Of a stretch of DNA of 14,874 bases, positions 7,529-14,691 are shown one piece after another. How positions within the stretch are numbered: position 1 is the first letter of the stretch; the number at the start of each line of letters is the position of its first letter. Below the pieces are notes generated by a model. The model was not told the DNA's origin and did no database searches. It saw only the letters and a program-made list of their open reading frames with translations. A program made the position numbers and the translations under genes. Source of the DNA: Phyllobacteriaceae bacterium (GTDB taxonomy: Bacteria > Pseudomonadota > Alphaproteobacteria > Rhizobiales > Rhizobiaceae). The stretch lies in NCBI GenBank assembly GCA_024645155.1, contig JAHEGF010000024.1, forward strand, positions 1 to 14,874, read 5' to 3'.

Positions 7529-8379
7529 CCGCTGGCAAGATTGCATTCCAGGGCGAGCCTGGTGCCAATTCCGATACCGCGTGCAGAGATGTTTATCCGG
7601 ATCTGACACCGGTACCCTGCTCTACATTCGAGGATGCATTTGTTGCAGTGGAATCCGGACGTGCGAAACTTGCCATGATCCCGATCGAAAACACCATCGC
7701 CGGCCGGGTCGCCGATATTCATCACCTGCTGCCCGAATCGCGCCTGCATATTGTCGGCGAATATTTTCTGCCAATACATTTCCAGTTGATGGTACTGCCC
7801 GGCGCGAAGTTGGAAGACATCAGGTCCGTTCACAGCCACATCCATGCATTGGGGCAGTGCCGCAAGGTGATCCGCAAGCACAAGTGGCGCGCAATGGTGG
7901 AGGGCGATACCGCGGGCGCTGCCCGTGTGGTCGCCGAGGAGGGCAAACGCGACCAGGCGGCGCTGGCCCCGCATCTTGCAGCCGAATTGTATGGTTTGGA
8001 AATTCTCGCGGAGAACGTCGAAGATCAGGACAACAACGTTACCCGTTTCGTTGTGCTGTCAAAAACCGCAAGTTGGAAACCGGCAAACACGCCAGGTACC
8101 ATGACTATGACAACCTTCGTTTTCAGGGTGCGTAACATTCCGGCCGCGCTCTACAAGGCAATGGGCGGATTTGCGACAAACGGCGTTAACATGACCAAAC
8201 TGGAAAGCTATCAGCTAGGTGGCAAATTCTATTCGACCCAGTTTTACGCGGACATTGAAGGGCATCCCGATGACCCTAACGTCAAGCTGGCCCTGGAGGA
8301 GTTGGAATTCTTTTCGGAAAATGTCCGTATCCTCGGCGTTTACCCGGCGCACCCATTCCGTGAAACGCAGGACAGTTGA
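7525..8379 (+). CDS. pheA: Prephenate dehydratase, monofunctional with ACT domain
   Basis: Converts prephenate to phenylpyruvate, the committed step to phenylalanine. 284 residues, with no chorismate mutase domain, unlike the fused enterobacterial PheA. The dehydratase domain covers about 5-182: AFQGEPGANSD, IPIENTIAGRV (52-62), SHIHALGQCR (104-113), EGDTAGAARVVAE, and the signature DNNVTRFVVL (169-178) with the TRF catalytic motif. The ACT domain covers about 196-278 (TTFVFRVRNIPAALYKAMGGF, then TKLESYQLGG), where phenylalanine feedback would act. The usual ESRP of the ACT domain is ESYQ here, a variant I associate with alphaproteobacteria. ATG at 7525 overlaps the kdsB stop by four bases. 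The gene ends 13 bases from the convergent nudC stop, with no clear terminator between them. Confidence 0.96.
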   Translation: MTAGKIAFQGEPGANSDTACRDVYPDLTPVPCSTFEDAFVAVESGRAKLAMIPIENTIAGRVADIHHLLPESRLHIVGEYFLPIHFQLMVLPGAKLEDIRSVHSHIHALGQCRKVIRKHKWRAMVEGDTAGAARVVAEEGKRDQAALAPHLAAELYGLEILAENVEDQDNNVTRFVVLSKTASWKPANTPGTMTMTTFVFRVRNIPAALYKAMGGFATNGVNMTKLESYQLGGKFYSTQFYADIEGHPDDPNVKLALEELEFFSENVRILGVYPAHPFRETQDS

Positions 8380-8392
8380 CGCATATTTTTGT

Positions 8393-9331
8393 TCAACCGG
8401 ACTGCTCGGCCCAATTCTTGATCAAAACTGCGGCAATGGCACCGGGCGGCGGTACTGACAGACCATCCTTGTGGCTGCCATCGATCATCGAGCGGACTTC
8501 AGCTCGATCGAACCAGCGGCAGTCCTCCAGTTCGTCAAGATCGGGGTCGATTTGCTCCGTGAGAGCCTCGCCGTAACAGCCGATCATCAGCGAATAGGGG
8601 AACGGCCAGGGCTGACTGGCATGATAGGCCACCCGGCCAACGGTAATTCCGGATTCCTCCAGCGTTTCACGCCGTACTGCGTCTTCAAGCGTCTCGCCAG
8701 GTTCAACAAAACCCGCAAGGCACGAGTACATGCCCGGCCCGAAATGCGGACTGCGCCCGAGAACGCATTTGTCACCGCGGACCGACAGCATGATCGTAAC
8801 CGGGTCTGTGCGCGGAAAAAGTTCGGCGCTGCATTTTGAGCATCGGCGCTTGTAGCCTCCCGCCTTCATCTGCGTATCACCGCCGCAGCGTCCGCAGTAG
8901 CGATGGCTGGCATGCCAAGCGATCAGAGCGGCACCTTGCGCCAGTTCGCCAAGCGCATCGTCGTCCAGCAGGCCCTGAATGTATATCGAGCGATAGTCTA
9001 TGGCCTTTATGCTCTCAGGCAGCGATTCCGCATCGGTACCCGAAGGCATCGCGACAACAGGCCCGTTGCTGCCAATACCGAGCAATATGGCCTGATCTTC
9101 GCGCGCACCGAGTTCCAGGGCCTCTTCGCGCGTAAATCGAGACTGGAACGGGCTGTCCGAGACACGCAGGTAAAGCCGTCCCCCACGCGCCAGCAATATA
9201 CGTGTGGCGGGATCACCCAGCGCATTTGATGCGGCATCATCCTGCCGGTTTTCGGAATCGCGGTTTAGGGTATTTCCGGAAAATGCGGTCAATCGGCTGG
9301 CCTCGGCAGACGCCGCGTCAAAAATTTTCAT
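8393..9331 (-). CDS. nudC: NudC-type NADH pyrophosphatase / RNA deNADding Nudix hydrolase
   Basis: Cytoplasmic Nudix hydrolase that splits NAD(H) to NMN(H) and AMP and, in E. coli NudC, removes NAD caps from RNA 5' ends. 312 residues. An N-terminal NUDIX-like domain (about 40-140) is followed by the zinc ribbon with Cys146, Cys149, Cys164 and Cys167 (CGRCG, CSKC), then the Nudix domain. The Nudix box lies at 207-229 (GFVEPGE start, RETLEESG end) with all catalytic glutamates present. The NudC hallmark SQPWPFPYS follows at 239-247. The start at 9331 is ATG with a weak ACGGGA 12 bases upstream. It lies 30 bases downstream of the HIT gene on the same strand, so the two probably share a transcript. 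It converges with pheA. Confidence 0.95.
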   Translation of the reverse strand: MKIFDAASAEASRLTAFSGNTLNRDSENRQDDAASNALGDPATRILLARGGRLYLRVSDSPFQSRFTREEALELGAREDQAILLGIGSNGPVVAMPSGTDAESLPESIKAIDYRSIYIQGLLDDDALGELAQGAALIAWHASHRYCGRCGGDTQMKAGGYKRRCSKCSAELFPRTDPVTIMLSVRGDKCVLGRSPHFGPGMYSCLAGFVEPGETLEDAVRRETLEESGITVGRVAYHASQPWPFPYSLMIGCYGEALTEQIDPDLDELEDCRWFDRAEVRSMIDGSHKDGLSVPPPGAIAAVLIKNWAEQSG

Positions 9332-9361
9332 GTGTCGGATTCCCGTCTCGTCTCGAATAAT

Positions 9362-9796
9362 CTATGGCGTTGCCGTCAGAAGATCGTCGCGCAACTTGCT
9401 CGCCAGATACAGGTATTCCTCTTCCTTGTAGGGCACCAAACCGTCCAGTCCCCAGACCGGATCCGGCCAGTTGGCGTCACCTGATGCCCGTGCGACCACA
9501 TGGATGTGCAACTGCGGCACCACATTGCCAAGGGCACCAATATTGATTTTCTCACAACCCGTGACGGTTTTCAAAGATTTTGAAACCATGTTCGTTTCGA
9601 ACGTCAGCATGGCCTGATCGAGTGGGGTCAAATCGTGTATTTCTGCGATTCCGGGTCGCTGCGGTATTAAAAGCACCCATGGCCAGCGCGCGTCCCGGTG
9701 CAGCCGCAACTCGCAAAGACCAAGCCACAGCACTGATCGGGAAGCATTTTCCAATCTGTTGTCTAGCTCAAATCCTACGTGTTTGGCTGGTGACAT
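9362..9796 (-). CDS. HIT (histidine triad) family nucleotide hydrolase-like protein
   Basis: Small HIT-superfamily protein; members cleave nucleotide phosphoanhydride or phosphoramidate bonds (Ap4A, AMP-lysine and similar). 144 residues from ATG 9796. Visible: FELDNRLENAS, DARWPWVLLIPQRPG (35-49), EIHDLTPLDQ, KINIGALGN (83-91), and the triad QLHIHVV at 95-101. The consensus HxHxHxx therefore has Gln95 in place of the first His, with His97 (nucleophile) and His99 kept; I recall this in related rhizobial proteins. The frame is open to 9943, but a start there would overlap the SRP RNA gene and add residues foreign to the family. GGAGGG lies 12 bases before the ATG, a rather long spacing. The downstream neighbour nudC is also a nucleotide hydrolase. 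The exact substrate is unknown. Confidence 0.88.
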   Translation of the reverse strand: MSPAKHVGFELDNRLENASRSVLWLGLCELRLHRDARWPWVLLIPQRPGIAEIHDLTPLDQAMLTFETNMVSKSLKTVTGCEKINIGALGNVVPQLHIHVVARASGDANWPDPVWGLDGLVPYKEEEYLYLASKLRDDLLTATP

Positions 9797-9884
9797 GGCT
9801 GTCCGGGACCCTCCAGACCAGAAGCCTAGAACACTTGGCGGGAACCGCAAGGACTTCATTTCAAGGTGAAAGCTGCCAAGCCAC

Positions 9885-9913
9885 TTGCAATGCGCCTGCG
9901 AATTGCCGATATG
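9885..9913 (+). promoter_or_regulatory. Possible promoter of ffs
   Basis: TTGCAA (9885-9890) and GATATG (9908-9913) are 17 bases apart, placing a transcription start about six bases on, at 9919, where the SRP RNA stem begins. The fit to the RNA 5' end supports it; the -10 itself is weak. Confidence 0.4.
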
Positions 9914-9917
9914 GAGC

Positions 9918-10015
9918 TGGGAGGTTGGTGGTGGACGAGCCACTCGCCAACCGGGTCAGGTCCGGAAGGAAGCAGCCCTAACGAGCTAGGCACGGGTCGC
10001 CGTGCCAGCCTCCCA
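9918..10015 (+). ncRNA. ffs: Signal recognition particle RNA, small bacterial (4.5S) type
   Basis: RNA scaffold of the signal recognition particle; binds Ffh and directs membrane-protein ribosomes to FtsY. The invariant apical domain is present: GGTCAGG (9954-9960), then CCGGAAGGAAGCAGCC (9962-9977), with a GGAA tetraloop closed by CC/GG and the AGCAGCC internal-loop strand. The ends pair as TGGGAGG (9918-9924) with CCTCCCA (10009-10015), and inner helices include CTCG/CGAG (9943-9946 with 9982-9985) and GCC/GGC. The 98-base span fits the small SRP RNA class. The 3' arm can also fold on itself (9989-10006). Ends are set from the helix, so plus or minus a few bases. The gene precedes dnaX, the usual rhizobial position; 104 bases separate them, without a clear terminator. 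Confidence 0.95.
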
Positions 10016-10119
10016 CCCGTTTGGGTCGAATATTGTTCACCTGAAGAAACACGCACAGGGTGGAAAGTCGATAAACAGCGCCGTCCTGCCGGACTGGCGA
10101 TCAGAGGGCAAAACCGGCC

Positions 10120-11925
10120 ATGAGCGAAAGCGGAACGGATACGGTATCGACCGCCCCAAACGCTTATCGGGTTTTCGCGCGCAAGTACCGTCCCGGAAAT
10201 TTCAGCGGTCTGATCGGGCAGGAACCCATGGTTCGCACGCTGACCAACGCCTTCAAATCGGGACGCATTGCCCAAGCCTGGATGCTTACCGGTGTCCGCG
10301 GGGTCGGCAAGACCACAACCGCACGGATATTGGCCCGTGCGCTGAATTACAAGACCGAAAAAATAGATGCCCCGACCACCGATCTCGAAAAGTTCGGCGA
10401 GCACTGCCAGGCAATCATGGAAGGCCGTCATGTCGACGTCATTGAGATGGATGCGGCATCCCACACCGGGATAGACGACATACGCGATATCATTGATCGT
10501 GTCCGCTATGCGCCTGTGTCAGCACGATACAAGGTCTATATCATTGACGAAGTGCACATGTTGTCGAACCAGGCATTCAACGGTCTGCTGAAGACACTTG
10601 AAGAACCGCCCGCCCACGTGAAGTTCATCTTTGCAACAACGGAAATCCGTAAGGTTCCGATCACGGTCCTGTCGCGGTGCCAGCGCTTCGACCTGCGCCG
10701 GGTTGAGGCAGCGGCGCTGATCGGTCATCTCGGCGATATCGCCAGCAAGGAGAACATTACGGTCGAGACTGAAGCGCTATCGATGATTGCGCGGGCTGCC
10801 GAAGGGTCGGTCCGCGATGCCTTGTCCATTTTCGACCAGGCGATAGCGCACAGCGATGGCGAGGTCTCTGCCGGTGCCGTGCGCGACATGCTTGGCCTGG
10901 CTGACAAGGCCCGTATCATTGACCTCTACGAAGCTGTCATGCGCGGCGCGGCAGGCGAGGCCCTGGCCCAGTTTCGCGACCTGTACGACACGGGCGCTGA
11001 CCCGGTTGTCGTGCTGACCGGATTGGCGGGTTTCAATCATCTCGTAACCCGGCTCAGGTTTGTTGACGAAGCTGGCCGCGACCCTTCGTTGAATGAAGAC
11101 GAAGTGACCCGCGGCAAGGCGTTTTCCGAAAAACTCGGTGTGCCGGTGCTGTCGCGCTGCTGGCAGATGCTGCTCAGGGGAATAACCGAAGTACAAAACG
11201 CCGTACGGCCTGTTGATGCTGCGGAAATGGTACTGGTGCGAATTTGCCACGCGGCTGAACTGCCAACACTTGACGCCGCGATCGCCGCATTGGAACAGGC
11301 GCCCGGTTCTGAAACCGGTTCGCGCCCCGCAACATCCGGCAACAGGGGAAGCGGGCAGGGAAAACCGGAATCCTTTTCCTCCGGCGCACCACAATCCGTC
11401 ACGGCACATCCGAATAACGGGCCGGCAATGCGCCTGGTGCAACCGGACAGCGATCAAATTGCGCAGTCGGATGAAGAACCCGCAGCTGCCCAGAAAGAGC
11501 CGGCGCCGGAAATTGCAATCAACACGCTTGGGGACGTGGTGGCGCTTGCCGACCAGCACCGCGACATGCCTTTCAAGGTGCTGGTCCGCCGTTGCGTTCG
11601 CCCGGTACGTATTGTACCCGGCCGCATGGAAGTAAGTCTGACCGATGACGCGCCTGCCACATTGTTGGGCGATCTGACAAAAAAGCTTACCCAATGGACG
11701 GGTACCCGCTGGATTGCATTGTTGTCGGGTGAAATTGGCGGCGAGACAATTCATGAAATCGAGGAAGGCCGCCGCGAATCGGTGTTTCAGGATGCAAGGA
11801 CCGATCCCGCGGTTGCCGAGATATTGAACCGGTTTCCGGGTTCCAGGATCATTGATGTACGCATGAGCGATACCGGTGAAGTAACCGCGGAAAACTTTCC
11901 CGAAGCACCGGACGAAGACGATTGA
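10120..11925 (+). CDS. dnaX: DNA polymerase III subunit gamma/tau
   Basis: Clamp-loader ATPase of the replicative polymerase; tau also ties the polymerase core to the helicase. 601 residues. Visible: YRVFARKYRP..F..LIGQE near the N terminus, Walker A GVRGVGKTT (58-66), VIEMDAASHTGIDDIR (107-122), Walker B IIDEVHML (141-148), sensor 1 FATTE (171-175), the SRC motif with arginine finger in LSRCQRF (184-190), and sensor 2 GSVRDALSIFDQA. A low-complexity linker (about 385-470) precedes the C-terminal tau region (about 480-575). Only one cysteine (96) remains where E. coli has a four-cysteine zinc module (about 74-100). ATG 10120 has GAGG about 13 bases upstream. An A AAA AAG heptamer in frame at 11679-11685 could produce a shorter product. 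Followed closely by ybaB and recR. Confidence 0.97.
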   Translation: MSESGTDTVSTAPNAYRVFARKYRPGNFSGLIGQEPMVRTLTNAFKSGRIAQAWMLTGVRGVGKTTTARILARALNYKTEKIDAPTTDLEKFGEHCQAIMEGRHVDVIEMDAASHTGIDDIRDIIDRVRYAPVSARYKVYIIDEVHMLSNQAFNGLLKTLEEPPAHVKFIFATTEIRKVPITVLSRCQRFDLRRVEAAALIGHLGDIASKENITVETEALSMIARAAEGSVRDALSIFDQAIAHSDGEVSAGAVRDMLGLADKARIIDLYEAVMRGAAGEALAQFRDLYDTGADPVVVLTGLAGFNHLVTRLRFVDEAGRDPSLNEDEVTRGKAFSEKLGVPVLSRCWQMLLRGITEVQNAVRPVDAAEMVLVRICHAAELPTLDAAIAALEQAPGSETGSRPATSGNRGSGQGKPESFSSGAPQSVTAHPNNGPAMRLVQPDSDQIAQSDEEPAAAQKEPAPEIAINTLGDVVALADQHRDMPFKVLVRRCVRPVRIVPGRMEVSLTDDAPATLLGDLTKKLTQWTGTRWIALLSGEIGGETIHEIEEGRRESVFQDARTDPAVAEILNRFPGSRIIDVRMSDTGEVTAENFPEAPDEDD

Positions 11926-11960
11926 TCTGCCACGCTTGTGCGCAGGCGGAAACCTTGACA

Positions 11961-11966
11961 GGAGAA
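11961..11966 (+). promoter_or_regulatory. Shine-Dalgarno deciding the ybaB start
   Basis: GGAGAA lies six bases before ATG 11973. This selects the 107-residue product over a frame starting at TTG 11922, which overlaps the dnaX stop. Confidence 0.75.
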
Positions 11967-11972
11967 CAACGG

Positions 11973-12296
11973 ATGAAAGACCTCATGGGCATGATGAGCA
12001 AGGCCAGGGAGATGCAATCGAAACTGCAGGAAATGCAGGAGCAGATGGCAACTATCGAGGCCGAAGGCAAATCGGGCGGCGATCTGGTTACGGTCACACT
12101 TAATGGCAAGGGCGAAATGCGCGGCCTCAGCATTGATGCCTCGCTGTTCAAGGAAGACGATGTCGAAGTTCTCGAAGATCTAGTCATAACAGCGCATAAT
12201 GATGCCAAGCAGCGCATTGAGGCGATAATGCAGGAAAAAACCAGTGAACTGACCGCAGGTCTTCCAATTCCGCCGGGAATGAAGCTTCCATTTTGA
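11973..12296 (+). CDS. ybaB: YbaB/EbfC family nucleoid-associated protein
   Basis: Small dimeric DNA-binding protein of the YbaB/EbfC family, found next to dnaX and recR in many bacteria. 107 residues, close to E. coli YbaB (109). Visible: an N-terminal MKDLMGMMSKAREMQSKLQE helix with a heptad-like pattern (1-31), then GGDLVTVTLNGKGEMRGLSI (35-54), ASLF..DDVEVLEDLVI.A.NDA, and C-terminal LPIPPGMKLPF. The start is set by GGAGAA six bases upstream. It begins 47 bases after dnaX and ends 18 bases before recR, so one transcript is likely. Proposed roles (nucleoid structure, recombination with RecR) come from the family and gene order, not from anything special in this copy. Confidence 0.95.
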   Translation: MKDLMGMMSKAREMQSKLQEMQEQMATIEAEGKSGGDLVTVTLNGKGEMRGLSIDASLFKEDDVEVLEDLVITAHNDAKQRIEAIMQEKTSELTAGLPIPPGMKLPF

Positions 12297-12314
12297 ACGC
12301 CTGGATACCCGCTG

Positions 12315-12920
12315 ATGTCAAAATCCGTCGCCGGACCGGAAATAGAACGCCTCGTTCAGCTATTGGCCAAGGTGCCGGGGCTGGGGCCGCGTTCCGCCCG
12401 CCGCGCCGTTCTGCACCTGATCAAGAAGAAAGAGCAATTGATGGGCCCGCTTGCGGCAGCTCTGACCGACGCGGTGGAAAACGTAAAGGTTTGCTCCGAA
12501 TGCGGCAATGTCGACACAATGGATCCGTGCACGATTTGCGCTGATCAAAGGCGTGACCCGGCTACTTTGATTGTCGTCGAGGATGTCTCGGACCTTTGGG
12601 CACTCGAACGTGCCAGCGCGATGAATGCCCGCTATCACGTATTGGGTGGCACATTGTCGCCGCTTGATGGCATCGGCCCCGATGAGTTGAACATTGTGTC
12701 GCTGGTTAATCGTGTATCACAGGGTACCGTGCGCGAGCTGATTATTGCGGTCAATGCCACGGTAGATGGTCAAACCACGGCGCACTATTTGATCGATCAG
12801 CTTCAGGGTCTTGATGTCCAGGTGACACGTCTGGCGCATGGCGTCCCGGTTGGCGGTGAACTGGATTACCTTGACGAGGGAACGCTGACGGCTGCAATGC
12901 GCTCGCGCACTTCGATTTGA
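12315..12920 (+). CDS. recR: Recombination mediator protein RecR
   Basis: Acts with RecO (and RecF) to load RecA on SSB-coated DNA at gaps. 201 residues, the normal length. Helix-hairpin-helix region at about 8-35 (LLAKVPGLGPRSARRAVLHL), zinc finger with Cys60, Cys63, Cys72 and Cys75 (CSECG...PCTIC), Toprim domain at about 82-175 starting LIVVEDVSDLWALE, and the C-terminal LAHGVPVGGELDYLDEGTL (173-191) with the Walker-B-like end. The order dnaX-ybaB-recR is widely conserved. Shine-Dalgarno before ATG 12315 is weak, which suggests reliance on the upstream ybaB translation 18 bases away. Confidence 0.97.
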   Translation: MSKSVAGPEIERLVQLLAKVPGLGPRSARRAVLHLIKKKEQLMGPLAAALTDAVENVKVCSECGNVDTMDPCTICADQRRDPATLIVVEDVSDLWALERASAMNARYHVLGGTLSPLDGIGPDELNIVSLVNRVSQGTVRELIIAVNATVDGQTTAHYLIDQLQGLDVQVTRLAHGVPVGGELDYLDEGTLTAAMRSRTSI

Positions 12921-12925
12921 CCGAT

Positions 12926-14200
12926 ATGCCAACCGGAGTCGCATTCACAGGAAAAACCGCCGTCTGGATCCGTGCAACTTGCGCTTTCCTTTTTCTCGCG
13001 CTGTCTCCGGCGGGTGCACTTGCTGCATCGCGGGCACAAGTGGAAGCCCAGTTTCAAAACTGGCTGGCTACAGACATGTGGACCGCTGCGCAGTCGGCAG
13101 GGATCACCAGGGATACCTACAGCAAGGGACTTTCCGGGGTAACACTGAACTGGAAGCTTCCCGGCTTGGTGCCGCCCGGTTCCGGGGACTCCACGCCGAA
13201 GCAGCAGCGTCAGGCCGAATTTGGCTCGCCGGGCAATTATTTCGCAAAAAATACTATTGCCAACTTGGTTGCCGGCGGTCGATCCAGAATGAAGACCCAT
13301 GACAGGTTGCTGGCCGAAATAGAGCGCAGATACGGTGTACCCGGCCGGATTGTTTTGGCGGTCTGGGGCCGTGAATCGGGTTTCGGCCGGGTCAAGATAC
13401 CGCACGATGCCTTTCGTGTTCTGGCCACCAAGGCTTTCATGTCGACCAGGCCGGATTTGTTTGCCGACGAACTCGTTGCGGCATTGAGGATACTGCAAAG
13501 CCGGGAAGTGCCAGCCGTCGCGATGAAATCATCATGGGCGGGTGCACTCGGGCAGCCGCAATTCCTGCCAACGAGCTTCATCAAACATGCTGTCGATTTT
13601 GATGGCGACGGAAAAAGGGATATCTGGAATTCAACGCCGGATACCTTGGCATCGATTGCCAGTTACCTTGCACATTTTGGCTGGCAGGCCGGTCGTGATT
13701 GGGGGTTTGAAGTTTCCGTTCCGCGAAATGTGAGCTGCACCCTTGAAGGCCCCGACCAGGGACGGCCGATTTCGCAATGGGTTGCAATGGGTGTCGGGCG
13801 CATTTCCGGCAAGCCATTTCCCGCCCACGAACTCAATGCCACCGGTTTCCTGATGATGCCTGCCGGGCGCCATGGTCCCGCATTCATAGTGACCCCCAAT
13901 TTCTACGTGCTGAAGGAATACAATGAGAGTGACCTTTACGCGCTATTCATTGGCCATGTCGGCGACCGGATCCAGTGGGCCAACCGCGGTTTTCACGGCC
14001 AATGGGACCGCGTGGACGGGCTTTATCGCTCGGATATCGCCAAAATGCAGCGCGTGCTTGAAGCCGGAGGTGCCGATGTCGGCGGCGCCGATGGCCTGCC
14101 AGGATACAAAACAAGGCGTTCAATCGGCAAGTGGCAGGCCACCAACGGCCGGGATTCGACCTGCTTTCCAAGCAGCGAACTCGTCCGCGCTATTCGCTGA
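12926..14200 (+). CDS. Lytic murein transglycosylase, MltB / GH103 family, with peptidoglycan-binding domain
   Basis: Periplasmic enzyme that cleaves the MurNAc-GlcNAc bond of peptidoglycan to 1,6-anhydro products. 424 residues from ATG 12926; a TTG three codons earlier, overlapping the recR stop, is also possible, and neither has a good Shine-Dalgarno. A Sec signal covers about 8-34 (hydrophobic core, ALAAS end, no lipobox cysteine, so probably soluble). The SLT_2 catalytic domain covers about 38-345: ERRYGVPGRIVLAVWGRESGF with catalytic Glu150, then AMKSSWAGALGQPQFLPTSF (199-218), VDFDGDGKRDIWNS (223-236) and SIASYL..FGW. A PG_binding_1 domain follows at about 366-420 (IAKMQRVLEAGG, then GLPGYKTRRSIGKWQ). 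It follows recR directly and converges on the next gene with an 11-base overlap. Confidence 0.93.
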   Translation: MPTGVAFTGKTAVWIRATCAFLFLALSPAGALAASRAQVEAQFQNWLATDMWTAAQSAGITRDTYSKGLSGVTLNWKLPGLVPPGSGDSTPKQQRQAEFGSPGNYFAKNTIANLVAGGRSRMKTHDRLLAEIERRYGVPGRIVLAVWGRESGFGRVKIPHDAFRVLATKAFMSTRPDLFADELVAALRILQSREVPAVAMKSSWAGALGQPQFLPTSFIKHAVDFDGDGKRDIWNSTPDTLASIASYLAHFGWQAGRDWGFEVSVPRNVSCTLEGPDQGRPISQWVAMGVGRISGKPFPAHELNATGFLMMPAGRHGPAFIVTPNFYVLKEYNESDLYALFIGHVGDRIQWANRGFHGQWDRVDGLYRSDIAKMQRVLEAGGADVGGADGLPGYKTRRSIGKWQATNGRDSTCFPSSELVRAIR

Positions 14201-14687
14201 GAACCAAACGTTTGGCAGTGTAGGAACCGCAAACCGGTTTCGCGGCCAATCCCGAGCCGCTGGTATGAACCGCACAAATGCGGACCTTGGATATCGAAAC
14301 TTGCGAAAGCGGCACGATGACCGTCGAGACTGCCGAACTTCCAGGCGCAAGGCTTGTTTCTGCCGGGACGATAACGGCATCCAGTGGCACCATGTCCTGG
14401 CTGAAGGCTTGCAAACGAACGGTTACAAAACCCTGCTCCTGGTTGGTGGAAATCAGACGAAATGCGGCCTGGTCCGAAAAACTGACAACGCTGGATTCAA
14501 GGGGTGACAAGGCCTTTGTTGGACCGCCAACTACTACTCCGCGAAACCGGATATCCTTGCTTGCCGCCACCGCCTGGCCGGTCGCAAACGAATTCAATAC
14601 CAGCACACCACAACACAATGCGATCGCGGCCTTGGCCACGGCACAGCGAAGGTGGGTATCTTTCTTTCGTGCAAACATCGGAGCCAT
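14190..14687 (-). CDS. Small secreted protein of unknown function, downstream of a CtrA box
   Basis: I do not recognise a family. 165 residues from ATG 14687; ATG 14678 is an alternative, and a TTG at 14714 would run through the CtrA box and is unlikely. A Sec signal is evident: basic MAPMFARKKDTHLR, hydrophobic core at about 24-35, and a likely cut near QAVAAS (about 41-44). The mature part, about 120 residues, alternates hydrophobic and polar residues as in a beta-sandwich (FRGVVVGG, VSFSDQAAFRLI, GFVTVRLQAFS, AVSTVIVPLSQVSISKVRICAVH). It has exactly two cysteines, near the C terminus (about residues 139 and 154), a possible disulphide. No start-proximal Shine-Dalgarno is visible. Its stop lies inside the last codons of the convergent transglycosylase gene. 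Coding status is supported by the signal peptide and regulatory box; function is open. Confidence 0.75.
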   Translation of the reverse strand: MAPMFARKKDTHLRCAVAKAAIALCCGVLVLNSFATGQAVAASKDIRFRGVVVGGPTKALSPLESSVVSFSDQAAFRLISTNQEQGFVTVRLQAFSQDMVPLDAVIVPAETSLAPGSSAVSTVIVPLSQVSISKVRICAVHTSGSGLAAKPVCGSYTAKRLVLSE

Positions 14688-14691
14688 TATG

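Noticed and set aside
7321..7974. Minus-strand open frame of 217 codons opposite kdsB/pheA
   Set aside because: Crosses the boundary of two firm genes on the other strand and shows no domain or ribosome-binding site.
8375..8397. Inverted repeat GTTGA...TCAAC at the pheA/nudC junction as a two-way terminator
   Set aside because: Only 5 bp with a 13-base AT-rich loop and no flanking T run on the correct side; too weak to call.
9797..9943. N-terminal extension of the HIT protein to 9943
   Set aside because: The extension would overlap the SRP RNA gene by 26 bases and adds sequence unlike HIT proteins; ATG 9796 gives the expected N terminus.
10015..10026. ACCC-GTTT-GGGT hairpin as an ffs terminator
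   Set aside because: A 4-bp stem with no following T run; it may only reflect the end of the SRP helix.
10777..11754. Minus-strand open frame of 325 codons opposite dnaX
   Set aside because: Lies wholly within dnaX, has no recognisable motif, and its composition looks like a shadow of the coding strand.
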